Notes under the pieces: model-generated
Databases searched by the model: none
What the model was told of the DNA's origin: nothing
Seen by the model: only the letters and a program-made list of their open reading frames with translations
Position numbers and translations under genes: made by a program
Shown here: piece after piece, positions 33,061 to 44,190 of the stretch
Numbering within the stretch: the stretch's first letter is position 1
Layout: every line of letters begins with the position of its first letter
Assembly (NCBI GenBank): GCA_022606425.2
Contig: JAHDVF020000016.1
Coordinates: forward strand, 5,238,501 to 5,302,500
Direction of reading: 5' to 3'
DNA: 64,000 nucleotides
From: Lepidostoma basale
Taxonomy: Eukaryota > Arthropoda > Insecta > Trichoptera > Lepidostomatidae

Positions 33061-33596
33061 TAAAGTAAATAGTAATTAACGTATTGTTTTACATGTTCAC
33101 TACCGCTTTGATGAGAGTATTGAGTAGGAATTCAAGTTTTCTTTTTATGATGTGAAAATAGAAGTAACCTTCTAAGTATATATATTATTTTTCGGTAATA
33201 AATCAAGTCTTTATAATACCAAACAGTGAAGTGTATCCCGAGGTCTAAACAAATAGAGATAGATTTAACATTTTCTTGCCCTTGCTAAGGTAACCCGGTT
33301 GATTAATCTCACTTGGAAATTGTCAAAGGCAATTTGTGAATAAAATAGGGGTTTGGCCGCTCCACAGCATGCGCGAACCCTTGGGGGCATACGGTAATAG
33401 AAATTCTCCATCTAATCATTGTTGGTCCGATATAAAATAATCTGTTCTCTTGAATCCTTTGTAACGATACAGAATCCGAGAAGGATAACTTTCTAAAAAT
33501 AAACTATTGTAGATTGCTGAATAAAAACAGGACGTATTACGTACGTAAAATGTCAATGTCTATGGTAATATAATAAATTAGGACTTCTGAATAAAG
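33061..33596. other. Unassigned DNA
   Basis: Nothing recognised. Confidence 0.5.
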
Positions 33597-33945
33597 AGGT
33601 TTCGGAATCAATGTCTTCTTCTTCTTCTTCTTCTTCTTCTTCCTTATTGTAGACCTATGTGGTCTATTCTCCAGAGTGTTGCTCCTCCTGTGAGGTAGAT
33701 TCCATCTTTTAGGAGGTCTTCCACGATGACGAGTCCCATGAGGCTGATTATGCAATGCAATATAGGGGAGTCTGGTGGTGTCCATTCTTTGAACATGACC
33801 GTACCAGTCCCTTTTTCGCTGTCTGCTCCATCTTATAATATTCTCAACCTCATATATCTCTCTTATTCTGGTGTTCCTCACGCGATCTCTCAGTGTCTTG
33901 CCTGCTATCGTCCTCGGTGTCTTCATTTCGGAAGTCCTCAAATTT
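33597..33945 (-). pseudogene. RTE-like C-terminal fragment, (GAA)n-tailed (family 4)
   Basis: An open minus frame includes GKTLRDRVRNTRIREIYEVE, RWSRQRKRDWYGHVQRMDTT and HRGRPPKRW, then a (GAA)n tail (33613-33643). It is nearly the same in protein as the plus-strand copy at 32410, with 0.85 kb between. Confidence 0.8.
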
Positions 33946-34000
33946 AAGTTGTGTTATAACTAGATTTTCAAGTACGAGATGAATAACAATAATTCAAACA

Positions 34001-34340
34001 AAACTAACTAATTAAATAACCATCACACTGTCCCCCGTCACACTGTTTTTTTCCTGAAATACTTCTCTCGCTTCCACAACATTCATTCATCGTTTCATGC
34101 ATGCACATTGATTTCTCCGACTCTTCACGTGGCTGACGTTTAAAATTTGTAACATGTCATCGTGCCAAATTCTCCTTAGTCTTCCTCTATTACTAGTTTC
34201 AATTACGTCGTTTACAAATTTTTTCTTTACCACTCTTTCTTCATTCATTCTTTCCATATGTCAAAGCCATCTAAATGATACATTCATTATTTTGTTCAAA
34301 ACCCTTTCATTCGCACTGTATTCACTTCAATACACAGTGT
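34001..34340 (-). pseudogene. GTTA-tailed RTE-like 3' fragment
   Basis: AACTAACTAATTAAATAACC, then the complement of the C-terminal domain, with a short deletion just inside the tail (the AYPFG codons are replaced by CCCCCGTCACACTG). Confidence 0.75.
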
Positions 34341-35700
34341 TCAAGAAATATTGTAAATATAATATTTCAAAGTACATTTTAGTATTTATGTCATACTATG
34401 TATAAAATAGTTGACATTAACATGCCTTTTGATAATGAGCTGTACATGTTTGATAGAGTCGAATTAATAAAATATTTTATTATTGTTTATTTGTTACACT
34501 ATAAACAAATGAAGAAACTCCTCAATTGAGAAGATATACATACCATACATTATATCGTGATATAGATTGTGTTTTAAAAACAAAGTATATTCGAATGTAT
34601 TGTTTCTACCTTTGAATTGATCAAGGAAGAAGATAAAATCTTATAGATAAATATACATACAAGTAAAACAAAAAGCTTTTTGATTTAAAAATATTCAATA
34701 CAAAATTATGTTTGACACACTTTTTTGGGAAACTACTGAAATACAACAGATATGAGCAGTGATGGATTTCAAGACCCGCATTACATTATGTTTTTACAAG
34801 TAAAAAAAATAATACATTTAATGTTTCCCGCTTATACGTCATACTTGAGAATGTCAACCCTGTAATGTCTGTTAATACATTAGAGGCGCTAGATAACTTC
34901 CGGGCGTCTCGTGGACCACAAAGTCGGGGTAAATAATACTCAACCGGATTATACAGTACCTACACAGGGTCCAGGCGCAGAGTACACACGAATCTAATAA
35001 CGGCGCCGGACCAACGGAGACCAAAGGACGCGAGGGACTTGTACAAGTACTGAAGAGACCACGGAACTCCTTCAAGCGAAGGAAAATCTAATGAGCGTGA
35101 ATAGAAGGCCACTCTAAAGTATAAAGATACACCAAACTAATCAAAATGCTGTGTGATTTTATTGTTTCATTTTATTAATAAATAGCGGATTAACTTGCGC
35201 GGCAGCCGCGCTTGATGACTATTAACCCTTACAACTCCATTATTTTGTGATATACGTATTATTTGTCAGCCAACTCTAATTTAAATAATTTCAAAATATT
35301 TTTATTGATAGGTAGTTACAAAAAAAATCATTAAAAATTCATTTGTATTGATTTATTCTTCAAAACAGTCAAAATCTTATTAAAACGTGAAATTAAATGT
35401 TTTTTTAACGAATAATCACAAGAAACAATGACACGTGTCAAGTTTTGCGCGCGAAAATACACCGCGCGCGCAAGTCTTATCTTGTCGGCTGCCAGCCGAC
35501 AACTGAGTTGTAGCGTACATACTCGTATAGCGATGTCGGCTGGCATTCGACAAAGGAGTGGTAGGGTTAAGTAAAAGCCATATCGAACATTAGCGCACAG
35601 CGATCCGGTCAGTGTCGGGTTTTGACGCGGCTAAACATGCCTTGCGCGGCAACCGCGCGTAATCAATACGAACGTTAAATTTTCTAATTAATTTGAATAA
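34341..35700. other. Single-copy DNA, no gene supported
   Basis: 34860-35100 and 35430-35660 are GC-richer, and GCCAGCCGAC/GTCGGCTGGC forms a short inverted pair near 35490-35545. No family is recognised. Confidence 0.4.
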
Positions 35701-35704
35701 AATC

Positions 35705-35915
35705 GTCGGTTTTCTAGACGTTTTATTATATTTTATATGAATATGATGTTTCGCCTGTCTAAGGCATTATAAAATGTGCATTGTGGATGCATAAACGAAT
35801 TTTAATAATGCTTCAGACGGGCGAAACATCTAATTCACATTCAATATAATAAAACTTCTTTCTCGTATCAATTATTTCATATGGAGTTTTATATCATTGT
35901 TCAGGACACACCAAA
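35705..35915. mobile_element. Foldback FB-A with tail
   Basis: Arms GGTTTTCTAGACGTTTTATTA..GATGTTTCGCCTGTCTAAGG and the inverse CTTCAGACGGGCGAAACATC..ATATAATAAAACTTCTT. The tail is ATGGAGTTTTATATCATTGT at 35881. The two arms have changed together (GTCTAAGGC / GCTTCAGAC), keeping partial pairing. Confidence 0.8.
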
Positions 35916-36182
35916 TAAGTTTAATTTTCTGTTATCAACTGAATAGTTGATAAAGTTATTAAATACAAGAAAAACGTGAATATAGACAAGGAACCGTCTT
36001 CATATATTCACAGCGTTTCAAATAAATGAAATTGTTTAAAAATAAATAGTCTTCGACTCTTTTCTTGACTGAATTAGTTTATTAAGAGCTTGCTATAACA
36101 CTATTGTAGAAACAGAAATAGCCATTGTATATTATTAGTAATATTTACAGTCAATACTTAAAATAATAAAACATTGATTGAA
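35916..36182. other. Unassigned DNA
   Basis: Nothing recognised. Confidence 0.5.
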
Positions 36183-36560
36183 GTGAATGCGATGCGAATG
36201 ATGGTGCTATGAACAAAATAATGAAAGGGTCATTAAGATGGTTTGGACATATGGAAAGAAAGAATGGTAAAATAATTATATGTTAACGATGTAAATGGAA
36301 CCAGAAATAGAGGAAGACCGAGGAAAACGTGACACCCTTTTTTGGGAAATATTTCATTTATTTGGCACGATCAAATAAATCAAATATTGAATGTCGGCCA
36401 TGTGAGGAGTCAGAGAAATCGACGCGCGTGCATGACACGATGTATGAATGTTGAGGAAGCGAGAGAAATATGTCAGGAATGAAAAGTGTGCCAGTCCATT
36501 CTTTCCGCCTACCCTTTCGGAGAGACGGCGTGATGGTTAGTTAGTTAGTTAGTTAGTCAA
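36183..36560 (+). pseudogene. GTTA-tailed RTE-like 3' fragment with a small insert
   Basis: Covers NECDANDGAMNKIMKGSLRW to AYPFGETA and five GTTA units. An insert of about 34 bp (ACACCCTTTTTTGGGAAATA..) splits the conserved TWHDQ codons at 36328-36361. Confidence 0.8.
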
Positions 36561-37177
36561 CTTGTACTTCTCCCTCGTCATTACATACTTGGATTCCGTC
36601 TAGAGAAAAATATGAAATTCCAATATTTCTCGAGGCTTGCGCAAAATCTATGAATACTAAATAAACCATAAATCAGGAGAACGTTTTATGCGAAATACAT
36701 TTACGAGAAAATTGATTGAATTCTAGCTGACTGTACATGGCAGCCGATAAAAAGCAAATACTCTTTATTTGAATTTAAAATACTCCCAGGAACATGACAA
36801 GCAAAATCATTAACATATTACACGAGGAAAATAAAATAATTATTAAAAAAAAAGTGTACAAAAATATAAAAGCCAAGAAAGCATCGTTTTTAGCTTGTTC
36901 GCGAAGAGCATTATTTTGCTACGGCATGGAAAATAGTAATTTATAAAATAATGATAAGATCTGTCTGACAAAGAAAACCTGACGAAGAAAACAAATATTG
37001 ATCCGTTATTAATAAAAGAAAAACACAATGTCGAAAAGTCACGTGAGAGTTCAAAGATAAATAATAATGTTGACAGAGTAACTACTGGAGAAAGTTTATA
37101 TATGAGTATTCTCGTCATCCAAATCCCCTAATTCGATATTCTCTCTATGCCAGACGGTATATCAGACGTGAAAAGCG
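36561..37177. other. Unassigned DNA
   Basis: No supported gene; a 91-codon minus frame (36843-37118) is hydrophobic and AT-driven. Confidence 0.45.
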
Positions 37178-37599
37178 TTAAGGGGGTTAGCCACTGTGAT
37201 TCTGTAATTTTTTTGTACCTTCGAAAATATGTGTAAAATTTTAGGTAAAAATTCCAAATATTGACTAAGTAACAGTCATTTTAGTGAGAGTAGGTAGACT
37301 GACTGTCCTTGCGTCGACCGCGACGCTTACCGGGTGAAAGCTGCTGAGAATTGCATGGAAAGGGTCAATATATATTTTTTAAATCAAGGACACTACTGGA
37401 GATAAAGAGGAAGAACCAGTATATGGCCCAGAACTCGATTATTTGATGTAAGTATAAATACTCGTATTTTAGAAGATACATGAGTTTATTGTAAGAAAAA
37501 TGGACTAAAAACTAAACGTGTTTTTCTGAATACCTTTTTTTTATTATTATTATTATTTTGTTTAATCGCTCTTTACATCATGACAGCACTAGCCAAATC

Positions 37600-37653
37600 G
37601 TGATTCTCGTGACGTGTGATAGGTAGCTAATCTATCGTCATTTTATTGTCACT
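37600..37653 (-). mobile_element. SINE 3' fragment
   Basis: TGATTCTCGTGACGTGTGAT then TAGGTAGCTAATCTATCGTC match the body end of the tRNA-derived SINE; the head is absent. Confidence 0.75.
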
Positions 37654-37706
37654 GGTCGCATCGATAACTCAATCAATTTTCAACTTTTTTTGTTTGTTTT
37701 ATTCGT

Positions 37707-38980
37707 TGTTACAGACAGAACTCGCGAGTGACGAGCAAGCTCGTACATTTCCTTTCTCCCTAAAAATATAAACGCTCGAACGTACTCATGCAGCGCCAGA
37801 CTCTGGTAAAATAGCGTAAAGATACGCCTAGGCATGCATGAGTACATAGAGTATAATGTATGTGTACCTACACGTAGGCGCGCGATAGAACGCGTCTACT
37901 ACAATGTACTTAGACAAGTGAATCTCAAGCACGTGACCTGTAGGTATACTGGGCGACGGACGAGAGGAGATAGCCTGTTGCTGCGATCTTAAGTGCATAT
38001 CAATAAGACGATGGGCTATCAAATCTCGCCGCGACGCGATTAAAATGAAGATCAGTACAGAATCGATATAATACCTACAGGTCACGCCATACCTAACTGC
38101 GGGCAGGCGACACATCCGCCCGGGTGCGCCTTCCCAGAAAGGTCGAGCGGGCAAGCCCATTAATTACGCTCGTTAAAATGTCAAGGCAGTGAAATGCAAA
38201 ATTGCACAAAAATGCGGCCGAAATCTGAATATTTGTGTTATTAATTTAGGATGAATTAATAAATTACAAGAGAACCCTAACACGTACGACTGGTTGTGTT
38301 AGGTAGTTCATCAGTACGCATTAATACCTACCGACTGATACAGATTTCGGTTCCGTGGCATAATTAGGTCGCTTGAGATTCACGAATTAGATTCAATTTG
38401 TAAAATTAATTAAGACAGAATTTCTTAAGAATAATTTTAATCCAAAAACCTGTGAACCGATTTGATTCAAATAAACACGCAAAGGTTGGTGCAATGGTCA
38501 GCCATAACAAGATTTTTTGACTCGATCTGTACCATAAGAGGGAGTCCGTTTATAGCGAATGAAAGTCGAGATCGATAAAACAAATTGAGAATTTTTAGAC
38601 TTTCGATCTCGGCGATCTTTGACTATAAATAGATGGCCCTTGGGGCAGGTCGGGTCAGACGAAAAACTACATCAGACGAGATTACATCACCGACACGTAT
38701 CAAAGCACTTCTTCGCACTCTGACCATCGTATCAACCTGAGCACTCTACAACTACATTCCTGAGTTTTCTTCTGCCATCAAGAAATACCTAGAGCCTGCC
38801 AGCAGTACTGCCGATACAACCGCACCTTGAAGACTGATCGAAAAGCTTGATTCTCTTTATATTCGTATCGTAAAGAAATCAGCTCTAGATCCCCGAACTT
38901 GAAGTGGCCAGCGCAAACGTCATCACCATCATCTTCATATACAGTCCACTACGCGTCGAAGCCACCGTTCGTCCGGAACA
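37707..38980 (+). repeat. 5' LTR of BEL/Pao-type element
   Basis: 1274 bp, TG..CA. Contains a TATA box and initiator (see next entry). A 110-codon minus frame inside it (37828-38160) is repeated in the 3' LTR simply because the LTRs match; it is not called as a gene. Confidence 0.92.
38624..38660 (+). promoter_or_regulatory. LTR core promoter: TATA box and initiator
   Basis: TATAAAT at 38624-38630 and TCAGAC at 38655-38660, about 30 bp apart, as in arthropod retroelement promoters (TCA+1G-type initiator). This would put the U3/R border near 38656. The 3' LTR has the same pair 4277 bp downstream (TATAAAT at 42901). Confidence 0.6.
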
Positions 38981-39716
38981 TTTGGTCCTAGCGAGACGGA
39001 TCTAACTTCAAGTTCGGAAGTTCTCAAGAATCTGCGCATCACCTGCCGCGAAAGTCAGATTACAGTACCGCGATTTTAACCCGTTCCGCGTTCGCCGAAA
39101 AGTTCGTCTCAATTTTCGCGTTCGCCGTAGATCGCCGTAATTACGAGAGTGCTGAACGAAATTCGCCGTGAAGAAACCTGCCGTTTCCGCGAGTGACACA
39201 GTCCGCGAATTTTAACCCGTTCCGAGTTCTACGAAAGTGCCGCATCCAGTTTCGCGCCCCCGAAAACCCGATTACTCCGCCGCTAATTGTCTCCGAAAGG
39301 CAAAAGTCGCGTACCGCGAGTGATATTGTGCCGCGAATAACATAGCCGCCAGTAAGCAAGTGCCGCGATAATCAACCCTCTTCCGCAATTATCACAAGTG
39401 CCGAAAAAATTCGTCTGCAACTACCTATTACCGCAATAGGTACTACGACCGCCGGGCAATACCAGTGTGCGAAAGGACTTTCGCTTTCATTGAATTCCCG
39501 TTAGCGTGATAGGTACTTGCGAAGGGCAAGTGCACTATTGTTAACAGTTTTTTTGTGCCATCGGTCCGGGCTAACAATAACGAAAGCTCCGAACATTCCA
39601 CAGCTGTCACTCATAAATAAACAGTTCGAGCAGTGCAGTGCGTGAAATTTAGTGATTTCGTGTTTGTGTGAACAGTCCGACCTTTGTGTGTTATTTTGTA
39701 AATCGTTACAACGAAG
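38981..39716 (+). other. Leader of BEL/Pao-type element, including candidate primer site
   Basis: Starts TTTGGTCCTAGCGAGACGGA directly after the LTR. TGG near the LTR end is the expected primer-binding start, but I could not match it to a specific tRNA. The rest is CG-rich leader with short repeats (TTTTAACCCGTTCCG occurs twice) and no ORF. Confidence 0.55.
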
Positions 39717-41471
39717 ATGTCTCTAACCAGATCCAGGAAGGCCAGAAACGGAAGCCCACCTCATGATGATGAGGGGCAAACCTCAGGAGCAACTGAGGAG
39801 TTCTGCCGCAGTGGCGATTCGGGTGAGAGAGACTCACCATCTAGCCTCCTATCTGACGTGTCATCAAGACGATTAGAAACCCTCATGACACAACTCATCG
39901 AGGAGAACATAACCAACAGAGCGGAACAAAAGAGGATGGAGGAGGAAAGGCAGAGGAAGGAGGATGAGCAGAGGACACTGATCATGAGCCTCCTGACCCA
40001 GATGGCCACCAACACAGTGCGCCCCCAATGGGGGGAGGGCGGCTTGAGGCCCACCCGCACACCAACACAGCAAGCAGCGGCAACGAGCGGAAGCAGCTCA
40101 GTAGCAACAGAACAGGTCCAGCCTAGAGAAGCTGGAACCTTTGACCAGGCTCTGCCGGACGGCACCCTGGAGGGCACCGACGTCCCTACCATGACCCACC
40201 GGTCGACACTGACCTCGGACGAGGTTCATCGCACTCCGGTGGGCGTCAACATTTCCACCCAACAAGAGGTGACTATAGGAAGTGTCTCAATGGAGACCCG
40301 TCAGACTCCGATGGAGCTGACGTACACAACCTCCGGGAAGGTCCATGACCAAACGTTGCCTGATGGCAACATGGAGGGCTTACGAGCCTCTGCAGTGCAG
40401 AATCGGCCGCCGCTAACCTCATGTGAGGTACGACAGGCGCGGACCGACATCCTTATACCCCCACGACAAGGAGGACCAGACGATACAAGAGTCTCACCAA
40501 TGGAGACCCGTCAGACTCCGATGGAGCTGGCGTACCGGACCTATGGGAGGGTCCACGATCAAACGTTGCCTGATGGCAACATGGAGGGCTTACGAGCCTC
40601 TGCAGTGCAGAATCGGCCGCCGCTAACCTCATGTGAGGTACAACAGGCGCGGACCGACATCCTTATACCCCCACGACAAGGAGGACCAGACGATACAAGC
40701 GTCTCACCAATGGAGACCCGCCAAACTCCGATGGAGCTGGCGTACCGGACCTATGGGAGGGTCCACGATCAGACGTTGCCTGATGGCAACATGGAGGGCT
40801 TACGAGCCTCTGCAGTGCAGAATCGGCCGCCGCTAACCTCATGTGAGGTACGACAGGCGCGGACCGACATCCTTATACCCCCACGACAAGGAGGACCAGA
40901 CGATACAAGAGTCTCACCAATGGAGACCCGTCAGACTCCGATGGAGCTGGCGTACCGGACCTATGGGAGGGTCCACGATCAAACGTTGCCTGATGGCAAC
41001 ATGGAGGGCTTACGAGCCTCTGCAGTGCAGAATCGGCCGCCGCTAACCTCATGTGAGGTACTACAGGCGCGGACCGACATCCATACTCCCACTCGACAAG
41101 GAGGACAATACAATATTCAATCGCAAACTCCAACCGACCCGAACCACCGGCCGCCACTGAACTCGGGCGAATACCTACCGACACTGGGACAAAGACGGAA
41201 GTGGCGAGAACCGTGCGAGCCCATCAAGGAAGGTGACCTGGTGGTGGTGGTAGACTCGACGCTGCCCCGCAACTGCTGGCCGAGAGGAAGGATCGTAGCT
41301 GTCTCCACCGCCCCGGATGGACAAGTCCGGGCCGCCACCGTGAAGACATCGAAAGGCGTGTACGTGCGGCCAGCGATCAAGCTGATCGTCATCATGAAAA
41401 GGACAGCGACGACTTGGATCCCGGACCCGCACACTTATGGTAGTGACCGCCATGAGTGCGGACAAAAGTGA
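39717..41471 (+). CDS. Chimeric gag-like / DUF5641-like protein of BEL/Pao element
   Basis: 584 codons, intact. Residues 1-45 are polar. About 48-95 is a strongly charged predicted coiled coil (RAEQKRMEEERQRKEDEQRT), and a Pro/Ser/Thr-rich linker follows. Residues 192 to about 466 are four 70-residue repeats (METRQTPMEL..RVHDQTLPDGNMEGLRASAV.., the last diverging). From about 495 the sequence KWREPCEPIKEGDLVVVVD..PRNCWPRGRIVAV..VRAATVKTSKGVYVRPAIKL has the hallmarks of DUF5641, normally the very C-terminus of BEL/Pao integrase polyproteins. The element therefore keeps the two ends of a gag-pol reading frame, with the catalytic middle lost and repeats in its place. The start is the first ATG after the leader, with A at -3. 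Whether the protein aids packaging or integration is unknown. Confidence 0.85.
   Translation: MSLTRSRKARNGSPPHDDEGQTSGATEEFCRSGDSGERDSPSSLLSDVSSRRLETLMTQLIEENITNRAEQKRMEEERQRKEDEQRTLIMSLLTQMATNTVRPQWGEGGLRPTRTPTQQAAATSGSSSVATEQVQPREAGTFDQALPDGTLEGTDVPTMTHRSTLTSDEVHRTPVGVNISTQQEVTIGSVSMETRQTPMELTYTTSGKVHDQTLPDGNMEGLRASAVQNRPPLTSCEVRQARTDILIPPRQGGPDDTRVSPMETRQTPMELAYRTYGRVHDQTLPDGNMEGLRASAVQNRPPLTSCEVQQARTDILIPPRQGGPDDTSVSPMETRQTPMELAYRTYGRVHDQTLPDGNMEGLRASAVQNRPPLTSCEVRQARTDILIPPRQGGPDDTRVSPMETRQTPMELAYRTYGRVHDQTLPDGNMEGLRASAVQNRPPLTSCEVLQARTDIHTPTRQGGQYNIQSQTPTDPNHRPPLNSGEYLPTLGQRRKWREPCEPIKEGDLVVVVDSTLPRNCWPRGRIVAVSTAPDGQVRAATVKTSKGVYVRPAIKLIVIMKRTATTWIPDPHTYGSDRHECGQK
40290..41110 (+). repeat. 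210-bp in-frame tandem repeats (about 4 units)
   Basis: Units start at 40290, 40500, 40710 and 40920 with ATGGAGACCCG(T/C)CA. The second to fourth are almost identical, the first is more diverged at its start, and the fourth decays after about 41080. 210 is a multiple of three, so copy number can change without breaking the frame. A still older unit may precede (DQALPDGTLEG, about 40145). Confidence 0.95.
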
Positions 41472-41983
41472 TCTATGTTTTGTTTTTTATTGTTTTTTAT
41501 TCTTCTTGAAATTGACCTATGTTTTTTTTTTGTTTTTTATTGTATTTTTTATGTCTACTGGAAATTGAGACTTAAATATCCTTGAAATTGCTGATATAAC
41601 TTAAATATGTGATGACTTAACGAACCTTTAAGTATCAAAGAATCGAAATTGCTTAGAACTGTCTAAAAGAACTTGCTTGAATAACTACATGAAATTACTC
41701 AGTTATCGAAAATAACTCTTAAATATTTCAATGAAATTAAATATCTAAACCGAATTTGCTTAGCTGAAGCTGCTTAGAAATGATAGAAATTTAAATTTGT
41801 CTGTTTTGTAAAATTTTAATTGAATATGTTTTAGGTGGATCGTAACCGACCACACATACCTAAAGAGAACTATAATTGTTGTAATTCGATTGATATCCTT
41901 TATTTTTTATATTTTGTAAAGGGAGAACGGAAATCGAGCCTGTCTTTACCGTTTTAGTGAAGACAAGCTCCACGAGGGGAGTA
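41472..41983 (+). other. 3' untranslated region and polypurine tract
   Basis: AT-rich, non-coding. It ends CACGAGGGGAGTA directly before the 3' LTR TG, which serves as the polypurine tract for plus-strand priming. Confidence 0.75.
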
Positions 41984-43257
41984 TGTTACAGACAGAACTC
42001 GCGAGTGACGAGCAAGCTCGTACATTTCCTTTCTCCCTAAAAATATAAACGCTCGAACGTACTCATGCAGCGCCAGACTCTGGTAAAATAGCGTAAAGAT
42101 ACGCCTAGGCATGCATGAGTACATAGAGTATAATGTATGTGTACCTACACGTAGGCGCGCGATAGAACGCGTCTACTACAATGTACTTAGACAAGTGAAT
42201 CTCAAGCACGTGACCTGTAGGTATACTGGGCGACGGACGAGAGGAGATAGCCTGTTGCTGCGATCTTAAGTGCATATCAATAAGACGATGGGCTATCAAA
42301 TCTCGCCGCGACGCGATTAAAATGAAGATCAGTACAGAATCGATATAATACCTACAGGTCACGCCATACCTAACTGCGGGCAGGCGACACATCCGCCCGG
42401 GTGCGCCTTCCCAGAAAGGTCGAGCGGGCAAGCCCATTAATTACGCTCGTTAAAATGTCAAGGCAGTGAAATGCAAAATTGCACAAAAATGCGGCCGAAA
42501 TCTGAATATTTGTGTTATTAATTTAGGATGAATTAATAAATTACAAGAGAACCCTAACACGTACGACTGGTTGTGTTAGGTAGTTCATCAGTACGCATTA
42601 ATACCTACCGACTGATACAGATTTCGGTTCCGTGGCATAATTAGGTCGCTTGAGATTCACGAATTAGATTCAATTTGTAAAATTAATTAAGACAGAATTT
42701 CTTAAGAATAATTTTAATCCAAAAACCTGTGAACCGATTTGATTCAAATAAACACGCAAAGGTTGGTGCAATGGTCAGCCATAACAAGATTTTTTGACTC
42801 GATCTGTACCATAAGAGGGAGTCCGTTTATAGCGAATGAAAGTCGAGATCGATAAAACAAATTGAGAATTTTTAGACTTTCGATCTCGGCGATCTTTGAC
42901 TATAAATAGATGGCCCTTGGGGCAGGTCGGGTCAGACGAAAAACTACATCAGACGAGATTACATCACCGACACGTATCAAAGCACTTCTTCGCACTCTGA
43001 CCATCGTATCAACCTGAGCACTCTACAACTACATTCCTGAGTTTTCTTCTGCCATCAAGAAATACCTAGAGCCTGCCAGCAGTACTGCCGATACAACCGC
43101 ACCTTGAAGACTGATCGAAAAGCTTGATTCTCTTTATATTCGTATCGTAAAGAAATCAGCTCTAGATCCCCGAACTTGAAGTGGCCAGCGCAAACGTCAT
43201 CACCATCATCTTCATATACAGTCCACTACGCGTCGAAGCCACCGTTCGTCCGGAACA
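41984..43257 (+). repeat. 3' LTR of BEL/Pao-type element
   Basis: 1274 bp, same length as the 5' LTR and reading the same in the segments compared, followed by the TTCGT duplication. Confidence 0.92.
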
Positions 43258-43470
43258 TTCGTCTTTCATTTTTTTTTATGATTTTTACTATTTTTTGATT
43301 GAATACAAAAAAAAAAATAGAAAATTTTTCAATCGGTCGCTTTTTGTGAAAAATCAAATTAAAAAAATCGGATACGCTTAACGATAACTACATTCATATC
43401 ATAAATTTCCACGGTTATCATATACAGAAATATTTTTCGGGGTGAAACCGTGTTCCCTCTCGTCAAGCTC

Positions 43471-43513
43471 CACCAACGTTTCGGAGGCCCTTGCGGCCTC
43501 CATCATCAGGGTG
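43471..43513 (-). ncRNA. Hammerhead-like motif, FB-E left arm
   Basis: Mirror image of the right-arm motif: CACC, CTGATGA, T, GGAGGCC/GGCCTCC, GAA, ACGT, T, GGTG read on the minus strand. Confidence 0.7.
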
Positions 43514-44147
43514 TTAGAAATTCGGCTATTCATAACTTAGAATATATTAAGAAATGGCGAAAAAAGAAAAAATATAAGTAGATTATGAAAGATAATAATA
43601 TATCTATGAAATCAGAAGAAAAAATTAAATCCGAATCTAAATAACTCAGAAGAAAAAATAATACAAGATATAAGTAACAAAGAGAACCTAGACTCAAAAG
43701 AAAATACAAGATATAAGTAACAAGGAGAAACTAAAACTCAAAAGAAAATACAAGATATAAGTAACAAAGAGAAACTAGACTAAAAAAAAAAACAAGACAA
43801 CAAATAAATACAATAAAGCAAGAGAATAAAACAAAGTTAGGTACAACCGTGTAGTGTGTATTTAGCTTCTACTTGGCGATACCGTGCCGTAAGCAGACAG
43901 CTGTCAAATATGAAGTGAAAGTGGTGACGTGTCGTGAATCGTAAGAAATTCCGATGTAAAGGGGAAAAACCCAAAGGGGGGTTGTGGTAATTAAGTGTAA
44001 TACTCATAATTACGTCGAATTCTCTGGACAATGCCAATTTTTTCTTCTGATTTCATAGATATATTATTATCTTTCATAATCTACTTATATTTTTTCTTTT
44101 TCGCCATTTCTTAATATATTCTAAGTTATGAATAGCCGAATTTCTAA

Positions 44148-44190
44148 CACCCTGATGATGGAGGCCGCAAGGGCCTCCGAAACGTTGGTG
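44148..44190 (+). ncRNA. Hammerhead-like motif, FB-E right arm (best example)
   Basis: Stem I CACC (44148-44151) pairs with GGTG (44187-44190). Core CTGATGA 44152-44158, one extra T, stem II GGAGGCC/GGCCTCC with loop GCAAG, GAA 44179-44181, stem III ACGT 44182-44185 (self-complementary), T 44186 at the expected cleavage position. Only the extra T between A9 and stem II departs from the textbook motif. Confidence 0.75.

Larger units (their letters stand above)
37702..43262 (+). mobile_element. Complete non-autonomous BEL/Pao-type LTR retrotransposon
   Basis: Flanked by the 5-bp target duplication TTCGT (37702-37706 and 43258-43262). Two 1274-bp LTRs (TGTTACAGAC..CCGGAACA) have equal length and read the same over every stretch compared. 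Internal region of about 3.0 kb with one 584-codon ORF and a polypurine tract before the 3' LTR. No protease, RT, RNase H or integrase domains. The DUF5641-like tail in the ORF places it in BEL/Pao. Matching LTRs imply a very recent insertion, presumably mobilised by an intact relative. Confidence 0.92.

Noticed and set aside
37828..38160. 110-codon frame present twice (also 42105-42437)
   Set aside because: Lies inside the two matching LTRs; duplicated because the LTRs are, not because it is a conserved gene.
43665..43790. CRISPR-like short repeats
   Set aside because: A contiguous 38-40-bp tandem repeat without unique spacers, in the loop of a eukaryotic foldback.
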